This document shows, one piece after another, positions 1 to 4,454 of a DNA stretch of 5,505 bases (positions are counted from its first letter, which is position 1; each line of letters starts with the position of its first letter). The notes under the pieces were generated by a model. The model was not told the DNA's origin. It was given only the letters and a program-made list of their open reading frames with translations, and searched no databases. The translations under genes and the position numbers were made by a program. This DNA comes from Nitrospira sp. (GTDB taxonomy: Bacteria > Nitrospirota > Nitrospiria > Nitrospirales > Nitrospiraceae), in the NCBI GenBank assembly GCA_016873525.1, contig VGXD01000156.1:1-5505 (forward strand). Reading direction: 5' to 3'.

Positions 1-412
1 AGACCCGTTGGGCCAGAGCCACGCGCCAGGCGAGGACTTCCGGTGTATCCGCCTCGGCCCTTGTGTCGCAGAAGACCAACCCCTTGATCCGCTCCGGGTA
101 CTTGCGATGGAAGGCGAAGAGGAGATAGCCCCCCATCGAGAGCCCGACCAGGACGGCCTGTCGAATGGCCAGGTGGTCGAGGAGGCCTTTCACGTCATCC
201 GCAAAGAGGTCCAAGGTGTAATGCCAGAGCGGGGCGTCTGATTCTCCGTGGCCGCGCAAGTCCACGGTGATGACCCGATAATGTTGCGAGAGGACCAGGC
301 GTTGAGGCTCCCACATCCTGCGGTTGAAGGGGAAGGCGTGTAAGAAGATCACCGGCAGGCCCTGGCCGTCGTCGCTATAGGCCAGATCGATCCCGTTGAT
401 CCGTGCTTTCAT
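1..412 (-). CDS. alpha/beta hydrolase, N-terminal part (runs off left edge)
   Basis: The minus strand from an ATG at 412-410 is open to the window edge and gives 137 residues with no stop, so the C-terminus is missing. The N-terminal beta-hairpin is followed by VIFLHAFPFN (residues 21-30), the HG-type oxyanion-hole loop of the alpha/beta hydrolase fold. Next come VDLRGHGES (50-58) and the nucleophile elbow GLSMGG (90-95) with predicted catalytic Ser92. The acid and His of the triad would lie outside the window. The start is supported by GAGGAG six bases upstream (complement of 419-424). The sequence resembles 3-oxoadipate enol-lactonase/BioH-like soluble esterases, but the substrate cannot be read from it. 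There is no signal peptide, so it is probably cytoplasmic. It is transcribed divergently from rarA across a 151-bp gap. The fold call is secure; the reaction is unknown. Confidence 0.9.
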   Translation of the reverse strand, partial: MKARINGIDLAYSDDGQGLPVIFLHAFPFNRRMWEPQRLVLSQHYRVITVDLRGHGESDAPLWHYTLDLFADDVKGLLDHLAIRQAVLVGLSMGGYLLFAFHRKYPERIKGLVFCDTRAEADTPEVLAWRVALAQRV

Positions 413-508
413 GCGGGTCTCCTCGAAGAACGGCCGGTGTCTGGGCGACTGTCCTACCATTCCCGCTGGGGGGCGTCAAGATGAGTGCCGGTTCGGCCGA
501 TCGGAGGT

Positions 509-537
509 TTGCGGCGCAGGTCTATTCTGTATAGAAT
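509..537 (+). promoter_or_regulatory. candidate sigma-70-type promoter for rarA
   Basis: A possible -10 TAGAAT (532-537, 5 of 6 consensus bases) lies 17 bp downstream of a weak -35 TTGCGG (509-514). Initiation around 544 would leave a leader of about 20 nt before the rarA ATG. The -10 lies inside the inverted repeat ATTCT-GTAT-AGAAT (524-537), which could be a small operator. The -35 matches only 3 of 6 bases, so this rests mainly on the -10 and the position. Confidence 0.35.
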
Positions 538-563
538 CGTCTTGAATCAGGAGCTGTCCGACG

Positions 564-1853
564 ATGGGACGTGACCGCGAGCCGGAACCCGATCTGTTTC
601 ATAGCGGGGAGGAGGGGACGGATGTCTTCGCGCCTCTGGCCGAACGGATGCGTCCACGGGACTTCGCGGACTTCGTCGGGCAGGAGGAAATTGCCGCGCC
701 GGACCGGCCGCTCCGGCGGGCCATCGAGTCCGACACGCTGTCGTCCGTCATCCTCTGGGGGCCGCCGGGCTCCGGCAAGACCACCCTGGCCAGGATCATT
801 GCGCGGCGCACCAAGGCGGAGTTCGTCTTCTTCTCCGCCGTGTCCAGCGGCATCCCCGAGCTGCGCACGCTCATCAAGGCGGCGGAGCAGCGCCGCAGCC
901 TGCATCAACAACGCACGATCCTCTTCGTGGACGAAATCCACCGCTTCAACAAGGCCCAGCAGGACGCGTTTTTGCCCCACGTCGAGCGGGGCACGATCAT
1001 TCTGTTGGGCGCCACGACCGAAAATCCCTCCTTCGAAGTGATCGCGCCGCTCCTGTCCCGTTCGATGGTCGTGGTGCTGCAATCGCTGCCGGATGAGGCG
1101 ATGGGGACCATACTCGACCGAGCTGTGGCGGATGTCGAGCAGGGGCTGGGCCGGCTCAAGGTCGAGCTGTCGCCGGAGGCGCGACGCCGGTTGATCGGAT
1201 ACGGCAACGGCGATGCCCGATCCTCGCTGACCGCGCTGGAGTTCGTGGCCACGCAGACCCAGGCCCAGCCGGACGGTCGGACGGTGATCGACGAGTCGGC
1301 CTTGGATGCCGCTCTGCTCAAGAAGGCGCTCCGCTACGATCGCGCCGGGGAAGAGCATTACAACCTTATTTCAGCCTATATCAAAAGTCTGCGGGACTCG
1401 GACGCAGACGGGGCCCTCTACTGGCTGGCCCGGATGTTGGAAGGCGGGGAGGACCCCAAGTTCATCGCCAGGCGCATGGTCATCTTTGCCTCCGAAGATA
1501 TCGGCAACGCCAATCCCATGGCCCTGGTTTTGGCCACGGCCGTCGTCCAGGCGGTGGAGTTCGTCGGGCTCCCAGAAGCCCAGATCAACTTGGCGCAGGG
1601 CACCACGTACCTGGCCTCCTGCCGGAAAGACAATGCGTCGTATATCGGGTTGCTGGAAGCCGTGAAGGATGCGCGGGCCTTCGGCAACCTGGGCGTGCCG
1701 AGTCATTTGCGCAACGCGGTCACGTCGTTGATGAAGGATTTGGGGTACGGGAAGGGCTATCGCTACGTCCACGAGGACCCGGCAGCGAAGGAGGAACAGA
1801 GCCATCTGCCGGAGCAACTGAGGGGGAAGAAATACTATAGGCCGAAGAAATAG
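564..1853 (+). CDS. rarA: RarA/MgsA family replication-associated recombination AAA+ ATPase
   Basis: This encodes 429 aa, the usual length for bacterial RarA (MgsA, the Mgs1/WRNIP1 family). The family acts at stalled or collapsed replication forks as a tetrameric AAA+ ATPase and interacts with single-strand binding protein. Visible motifs are Walker A GPPGSGKTT (66-74), Walker B ILFVDEIHRFNK (119-130), the sensor-1 region GATTENPSF (149-157), the arginine-finger segment LLSRS (163-167) and the sensor-2 stretch GDARSSL (216-222). The family's C-terminal oligomerisation domain follows, with SLRDSDADGALYWLARMLEGG (275-295) and SEDIGNANP (310-318). The tail has YRYVHED (399-405) and LPEQLRGKKYY (415-425), matching the conserved RarA end. 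The ATG at 564 has AGGAG at 549-553, ten bases upstream. No missing residues or frameshifts are seen. It is divergent from the hydrolase and has no same-strand neighbour close enough to form an operon. Confidence 0.97.
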   Translation: MGRDREPEPDLFHSGEEGTDVFAPLAERMRPRDFADFVGQEEIAAPDRPLRRAIESDTLSSVILWGPPGSGKTTLARIIARRTKAEFVFFSAVSSGIPELRTLIKAAEQRRSLHQQRTILFVDEIHRFNKAQQDAFLPHVERGTIILLGATTENPSFEVIAPLLSRSMVVVLQSLPDEAMGTILDRAVADVEQGLGRLKVELSPEARRRLIGYGNGDARSSLTALEFVATQTQAQPDGRTVIDESALDAALLKKALRYDRAGEEHYNLISAYIKSLRDSDADGALYWLARMLEGGEDPKFIARRMVIFASEDIGNANPMALVLATAVVQAVEFVGLPEAQINLAQGTTYLASCRKDNASYIGLLEAVKDARAFGNLGVPSHLRNAVTSLMKDLGYGKGYRYVHEDPAAKEEQSHLPEQLRGKKYYRPKK

Positions 1854-2156
1854 TAACCAGTATGCCGTATTCAGTTTTCAGTGCCGGTTAACTAACGGGC
1901 TCTGGTCGAGAACGTGGTGAGATGTCAAAATCAAGACCTGACCTCATCTTCTCCCTGACCCCATCTTCTCATCTTCGCGCTGTAGCGAGGGTTGACAAGT
2001 GATGGAACATGCGCAAGAATCGCGGCCCAGGTTGCAGCCTGCCCGGGCGTGCTATGCCGGTCAGTATACTCAATCGTTAGGCCCTGAGGCGCGAAAAATA
2101 TGATCCCGCAGCAGCCAGTCGATTCGTAGTCATATTCATGACATGTGAGCACGACA
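1854..2156. other. gene-free interval with a short tandem repeat; possible mobile-element remnant
   Basis: I find no convincing gene in these ~300 bases. The interval begins the lower-GC accessory stretch. It contains a 17-bp tandem duplication (1938-1971) and, at 1992-1997, a perfect -35 hexamer TTGACA with AAGAAT (2015-2020, 4 of 6) 17 bp downstream. The latter could be a promoter for the small membrane-protein gene about 125 bp further on. An 83-codon open frame on the minus strand (1931-2182) has no recognisable motif and overlaps the next gene, so I do not call it. Confidence 0.5.
1938..1971. repeat. 17-bp tandem repeat, two copies
   Basis: CTGACCTCATCTTCTCC (1938-1954) is followed directly by CTGACCCCATCTTCTCA (1955-1971). 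The copies differ at position 7 and at the last base. A third partial ATCTTC follows at 1971-1976. The flank TGTCAAAATCAAGACCTGACC (1924-1944) resembles non-coding sequence I associate with REP-associated transposase loci, but that association is from memory and weak. Confidence 0.6.
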
Positions 2157-2435
2157 ATGGAAGCGGTCCTGATATTTCTCATTCTGGTTGTGATTGCGAT
2201 TTTTGCACTATCAAATCTCCGGCCCGTTTCAGAAAGAATTGAAGAAAGAATTAAGATCGCTGAGGAAAAACGCTATTACGAGAAGGCCGGGACAATCGTC
2301 GAGCAACTCGGAGTGGACGGATCATTCTCCGAAGGGAGTCTTACCATCAATGTCAAGCGCCTCGAATCATCGGACGCTCGTTGGGAAACGGTGACAATTT
2401 GCAATGCTGGTGAAGAGGTTTATTGTCACAAGTAG
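2157..2435 (+). CDS. small membrane-anchored protein of unknown function, possibly truncated by an in-frame TAG
   Basis: I do not recognise a family. From the ATG at 2157 the product is 92 aa. An in-frame GTG at 2145 would add four residues, and neither start has a clear ribosome-binding site. I prefer the ATG because the hydrophobic segment MEAVLIFLILVVIAIFAL then begins at residue 1. That segment is a single membrane anchor or uncleaved signal. It is followed by a charged, probably helical stretch (ERIEERIKIAEEKRYYEKA, about 23-41) and a beta-rich region with one Cys pair (ICNAGEEVYC). The frame stays open past the TAG at 2433-2435 for 71 further coding-looking codons. The gene may therefore be the front part of a ~163-residue protein broken by a nonsense mutation. 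Base composition is less GC-rich than rarA, suggesting a transferred gene. Confidence 0.55.
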   Translation: MEAVLIFLILVVIAIFALSNLRPVSERIEERIKIAEEKRYYEKAGTIVEQLGVDGSFSEGSLTINVKRLESSDARWETVTICNAGEEVYCHK

Positions 2436-2651
2436 TACACTCAAACCCACTCAACTGATCGATATGGTCGCCGCTATCAATTGAGTTATGACGAGGGGGA
2501 CTTTCACTTCACCGTAAAATCGTACATACCCGGCCGATGGGAAACCCAGTTGGAGCGCCATCTGCGAGCCGCCGAAGAGAAGCTTCGACGCACCAAGAAA
2601 GCGACGGAGGAAAAGGCGCTTCAGGACAAACGCAAGCGGTTTGGACTATGA
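2436..2651 (+). pseudogene. in-frame continuation of the membrane-anchored protein after a TAG stop
   Basis: Directly after the TAG at 2433-2435 the same frame runs for 71 codons to a TGA at 2649-2651, with no ATG and only one possible TTG start (2481). The translation looks coding. A beta-rich part (RYGRRYQLSYDEGDFHFTV) leads into SYIPGRWETQLERHLRAAEE and a highly charged helical tail ending LQDKRKRFGL. Two readings are possible: the downstream half of the preceding gene severed by a nonsense mutation, or a remnant of a separate gene that lost its start. I favour the first because frame and composition are continuous across the stop. No known domain is recognised. Confidence 0.45.
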
Positions 2652-2670
2652 ATGCGCTACGGAGGAAAAG

Positions 2671-2693
2671 AAAAGGTGTCGGGAGTCTTTTTT
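2671..2693. repeat. REP-like imperfect hairpin, possible weak terminator
   Basis: AAAAGG (2671-2676) can pair with TCTTTT (2686-2691), with one G-T pair, around the loop TGTCGGGAG, and two further T residues follow. It lies 19 bp after the stop at 2651. It could serve as a weak intrinsic terminator for the broken gene. The pattern AAAAGGTGTC...CTTTTTT also resembles short dispersed repeats seen around REP-type elements. That likeness is from memory and cannot be tested within one window. Confidence 0.3.
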
Positions 2694-2790
2694 GAGGAAT
2701 CATTGCCCGACGCGTGGTGGGCCGATGTTTCCGTCCCGCTCCCTCGCTGCTCCTCACGCAACAGGCCCGCCTGTGCAGTCGTCTCCGCCC

Positions 2791-2819
2791 TTGACCCAAG
2801 ATCGCCTGGCATGTACCAT
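2791..2819 (+). promoter_or_regulatory. promoter of the Phd/RelE toxin-antitoxin operon
   Basis: The -35 TTGACC (2791-2796, 5 of 6) and -10 TACCAT (2814-2819, 4 of 6) are separated by exactly 17 bp. They lie about 50 bp upstream of the antitoxin ATG, and the -10 overlaps the TGTAC repeat array. That is the geometry expected for autorepression by an antitoxin or antitoxin-toxin complex. Confidence 0.6.
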
Positions 2820-2838
2820 TTGTACAATTTGTACGTTC
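2812..2838 (+). promoter_or_regulatory. TGTAC triple-repeat operator of the toxin-antitoxin operon
   Basis: Three adjacent 9-bp units, TGTACCATT, TGTACAATT and TGTACGTTC, begin at 2812, 2821 and 2830. The middle one carries the full TGTACA core and sits in the palindrome TTGTACAA (2820-2827). YefM-YoeB operators in E. coli and other bacteria use TGTACA-core sites, and the gene downstream is a Phd/YefM antitoxin, so this is the likely autoregulatory operator. The repeat covers the -10 and the predicted transcription start. Confidence 0.6.
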
Positions 2839-2870
2839 AGTGCAGTTGAAATCTATGCGAGAGGTGATCC

Positions 2871-3125
2871 ATGGCGCATCTGCCTGCCAGTAAGGCGCGA
2901 GAGGGTTTCGCGGATACGATCAACCGTGTGGCGTTCGGGAAAGAGCGTGTGGTGTTGCGTCGGCGAGGGAAAGACATCGCTGCCCTGGTGCCGATGGCCG
3001 ACCTGCGGCTCTTGGAAGAGCTCGAAGATCGTATCGACCTCGTGGACGCTCGGGCTGCGTTAGCTGAAACCAAGAAGAAGGGGGCCAAACCGCTCGATGC
3101 GATTCTGAAGGATCTCGGCCTCTAG
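2871..3125 (+). CDS. Phd/YefM-family type II antitoxin
   Basis: This encodes 84 aa, normal for the family. The N-terminal half has the family layout: ASKAREGFADTINRVAFG (6-23), a beta strand ERVVLRRRGKDIAALVP (25-41), then MADLRLLEELED (42-53). This is the Phd/YefM fold that dimerises and binds operator DNA. The charged C-terminal part (54-84) should wrap the toxin. GAGGTG lies six bases before the ATG. In fact AGGTGATCC (2862-2870) matches the complement of the 3' end of 16S rRNA over nine bases, so translation is probably strong, as expected for the antitoxin of a pair. It is the first gene of a two-gene operon, six bases before the toxin start, and is preceded by a promoter overlapping a TGTAC repeat operator. 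The frame is intact. Confidence 0.9.
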   Translation: MAHLPASKAREGFADTINRVAFGKERVVLRRRGKDIAALVPMADLRLLEELEDRIDLVDARAALAETKKKGAKPLDAILKDLGL

Positions 3126-3131
3126 CCTTCC

Positions 3132-3392
3132 ATGGCCTATTCGATTCTCCTCGCCCCGTCTGCTGAACGTCAGCTCAAAGCCTTCACGCCGCCGACTCAG
3201 AAACGCCTCGTGAAGCGCATGAAGACCTTGCGAGACAATCCGCGCCCGCAGGGTGCGAAGAAACTTGCCGGCGAGGACGATCTGTACCGCATTCGAGAGG
3301 GTGACTATCGGATCATCTACACGATCCGCGATAAAGAGTTGATCGTCCTCGTTGTGAAGATCGGCGATCGCAAAGAGGTCTATCGTTCCTGA
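3132..3392 (+). CDS. relE: RelE/ParE-superfamily toxin (RelE-type mRNA interferase)
   Basis: This encodes 86 aa, typical for RelE. It starts with the strand MAYSILLAPSAERQLKAF (1-18), followed by a helical pair with TQKRLVKRMKTLRDNP (22-37), then GAKKLAGEDDLYRIREGDYRIIY (41-63). The end, KIGDRKEVYR (76-85), is the family C-terminus. Arg60, Arg80 and Tyr84 stand where RelE-type toxins carry residues for ribosome-dependent mRNA cleavage. Because these are present, I favour an RNase over a ParE gyrase poison. There is no good ribosome-binding site in the six-base gap from the antitoxin, so translation is probably coupled to it, which keeps toxin below antitoxin. No internal stop is seen, and the module looks functional. 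A degenerate ABC-F gene end begins 31 bp downstream on the other strand. Confidence 0.9.
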   Translation: MAYSILLAPSAERQLKAFTPPTQKRLVKRMKTLRDNPRPQGAKKLAGEDDLYRIREGDYRIIYTIRDKELIVLVVKIGDRKEVYRS

Positions 3393-3422
3393 TGCAGGGC
3401 TGCCTATTTGGATTTTCGCTAT

Positions 3423-3555
3423 CCTGCTACGCCGCTGCCAGCTTCTTCTTCACGTCGTCCAATTCGTCCGACAGGCTCGACCACTTGGCGGTGAGCCGTT
3501 CCATGTCGTGCTTTCAGCGCTCTTGCTCCTGGAAAAGGATAGGGTCCTTGTAATG
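3423..3555 (-). pseudogene. degenerate 3'-end fragment of an ABC-F ATPase gene (copy A)
   Basis: Read on the minus strand, this gives HYKDPILFQEQER, a TGA (3514-3516), then KHDMERLTAKWSSL and SDELDDVKKKLAAA, ending at a TAG (3427-3429). It matches the C-terminal coiled coil of the ABC-F protein encoded at 4901-5503 (KKDLERLTAKWSSLADEL, then EDVKKKLEAAQG). The TGA replaces the Trp that copy B and the real gene keep. Relative to the real gene, four codons are missing just after YKD. Bases 3423-3532 align without gaps to 4196-4305 with 8 mismatches (93%), including a 41-bp identical run (3437-3477). Bases 3441-3532 align to 4921-5012 at 84%. No start or ATPase domain remains. It follows the phd/relE module tail to tail. 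Confidence 0.85.
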
Positions 3556-3671
3556 ACAACAGCGTCACGCTAGACTTCTGGTTATGGCACGACCGTTATG
3601 ACTCGCGGTGCGCTCAAACGTGAGATTCAGCGGGTCGTGGTTGGCCTATGGCTGGCATGGAGGGATGGGAG

Positions 3672-3884
3672 ATGAAATATCGAGTGTTCATTGAGCAAGA
3701 TGAGGATGGCGTGTACGTTGCCGAAGTGCCCTCGTTGCCTGGTTGTATTTCTCAAGGGCACACTCGCGCCGACGCTCTAAAGAATATCAGAGAGGCCATT
3801 GCCGCGTATCTTGAGAGCGTCGAGGCACATGACGAACCGATTCCGCCTCCGATCTCAGAAGAGATTGTGGAGGTGTCAGGGTGA
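3672..3884 (+). CDS. hicB: HicB-family antitoxin, short form
   Basis: The ATG at 3672 gives 70 aa. ATGs at 3648 and 3657 would add eight or five residues, but GGAGGG (3659-3664) and GGGAG (3667-3671) sit just before 3672, and MKYRVFIEQDEDGVYVAE is the standard HicB/UPF0150 beginning. The partial RNase H-like core is visible: VYVAEVPSLPGCISQG (14-29), then ADALKNIREAIAAYLES (33-49) and PIPPPISEEIVEV at the end. This is the short class without a C-terminal helix-turn-helix or ribbon-helix-helix domain, so DNA binding by HicB alone is doubtful. It overlaps hicA by four bases (GTGA, 3881-3884), the normal antitoxin-first coupling. The frame is intact although its toxin partner is broken. No clear promoter could be assigned in the 114 bp upstream. 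Confidence 0.9.
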   Translation: MKYRVFIEQDEDGVYVAEVPSLPGCISQGHTRADALKNIREAIAAYLESVEAHDEPIPPPISEEIVEVSG

Positions 3885-4105
3885 GCGAGTTGCCTCGAAT
3901 TTCTGGGCGCGAAGTCGTTAAAGCGCTCAAGAAGATCGGGTACGAGTAGGATAGACAGAAAGGAAGTCACATTGTGCTGAGGCAAACAGCCCATCCACAT
4001 AGGCGTGTGACTGTTCCGGACCACAAAGAAGTTGCAAAAGGGACGCTGCGAGCAATCATTCGTGAGGTTGGTCTGACAGTTGAAGAGTTCAAAGACTTTC
4101 TTTGA
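3881..4105 (+). pseudogene. hicA: hicA mRNA-interferase toxin, interrupted by an in-frame TAG
   Basis: A GTG start overlapping the hicB stop opens a frame giving SELPRISGREVVKALKKIGYE. TAG (3947-3949, codon 23) follows, then DRQKGSHIVLRQTAHPHRRV and TVPDHKEVAKGTLRAIIREV through GLTVEEFKDFL to a TGA at 4103-4105. Apart from the TAG this is a complete 74-codon HicA with the small dsRBD-like fold. It includes GSHIVL with the catalytic His (codon 30) and the conserved VPDHKEVAKGTLRAI segment. HicA cleaves mRNA and is blocked by HicB. The stop precedes the His, so the 22-residue product should be inactive. The codon was probably CAG (Gln), TGG (Trp) or a Tyr codon. Because only one base seems to have changed, the loss is recent, or it is a sequencing error, or the stop is read through. 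Confidence 0.88.
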
Positions 4106-4150
4106 AGGAAAGAGAGCCGTGTCTGACTTGGCGATACGCGCAAGCGTGCT

Positions 4151-4165
4151 GCGTGATCTTCACGC
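4151..4165. repeat. short hairpin GCGTGA-TCT-TCACGC downstream of hicA
   Basis: A perfect 6-bp inverted repeat with a 3-base loop lies 45 bp after the hicA stop. There is no following T tract, so it is not a standard intrinsic terminator, although it could pause polymerase or protect the mRNA end. Confidence 0.35.
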
Positions 4166-4195
4166 GTGAGCCCAGGCCCAGACAGTATCTGCTGC

Positions 4196-4325
4196 CCTGC
4201 TACACCGCCGCCAGCTTCTTCTTCACGTCGTCCAATTCGTCCGACAGGCTGGACCATTTGGCGGTGAGCCGCTCCAGGTCGTGCTTCCAGCGCTCTTACT
4301 CCTGGTGCAGCTCGTTCCAGCGGGC
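4196..4325 (-). pseudogene. degenerate 3'-end fragment of an ABC-F ATPase gene (copy B)
   Basis: The minus-strand translation is RWNELHQE, a TAA (4296-4298), then ERWKHDLERLTAKWSSL and SDELDDVKKKLAAV, ending at a TAG (4200-4202). This parallels RWSGLHDEQARWKKDLERL and the rest of the real ABC-F end. The TAA stands where the real gene has CAA (Gln). Homology to the real gene (4921-5030) runs 110 bp at about 82%, slightly further upstream than copy A's ungapped match. It then stops abruptly near 4325, where unrelated sequence leading to the deaminase begins. Copies A and B share protein features absent from the resident gene (SDELDDVKKKLAA), so they descend from one related source. The fragment follows hicBA tail to tail. 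Confidence 0.85.
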
Positions 4326-4454
4326 TGAAAATTTCTTGCTAAGTGCTGGGAAAGTTCATAGGATTCCCAAACCTCTCATTCCGCATCCAGACTGCGGCGA
4401 GCATACGCCCGATTTGCCTGATGCGGAGCGTTGGGCTGCTTGTCGGTGAGTGCG
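4326..4454. other. leader region of the deaminase gene with an 8-bp inverted repeat
   Basis: This non-coding stretch runs from the end of ABC-F copy B to the deaminase start. It holds TCCGCATC (4380-4387) and its exact complement GATGCGGA (4420-4427), separated by 32 bases. A nested CCGCA/TGCGG pair (4381-4385 and 4393-4397) competes for the left arm. It could be an RNA structure in the leader or a recombination site. No promoter stands out. Confidence 0.4.

Noticed and set aside
8..241. Plus-strand 77-codon open frame
   Set aside because: It lies antisense to the alpha/beta hydrolase, whose motifs are clear on the minus strand. No domain is recognisable in it.
522..1358. Minus-strand 278-codon open frame across rarA
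   Set aside because: It is a GC-driven shadow of rarA, which has complete AAA+ motifs on the plus strand. The antisense translation is Arg/Gly/Pro-rich without motifs.
1931..2182. Minus-strand 83-codon open frame
   Set aside because: No motif or good start. It runs through the tandem repeat and overlaps the start of the membrane-protein gene.
2652..2849. Plus-strand 65-codon open frame after the broken membrane-protein gene
   Set aside because: It covers the REP-like hairpin, the toxin-antitoxin promoter and the operator. Composition is unlike a protein and no homology is recognised.
2433..3949. Genome-wide recoding of TAG as a sense codon
   Set aside because: TAG serves as the natural terminator of rarA and the Phd antitoxin, and of both ABC-F remnants. 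The other premature stops here are TGA and TAA, so decay is simpler.
3411..4325. CRISPR-like array from the repeated segments
   Set aside because: The repeats are ~110-bp coding gene ends about 770 and 700 bp apart with genes between them, not short palindromic repeats with spacers.
4380..4436. Full integron attC site before the deaminase
   Set aside because: GTTGGGC fits one core, but the RYYYAAC partner and the paired-box spacing are missing, so I do not call an integron. The inverted repeat is kept only as a weak observation.
4102..4449. Plus-strand 115-codon open frame
   Set aside because: It runs antisense through ABC-F copy B, whose minus-strand translation matches a known protein end. 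The plus-strand translation is not protein-like.
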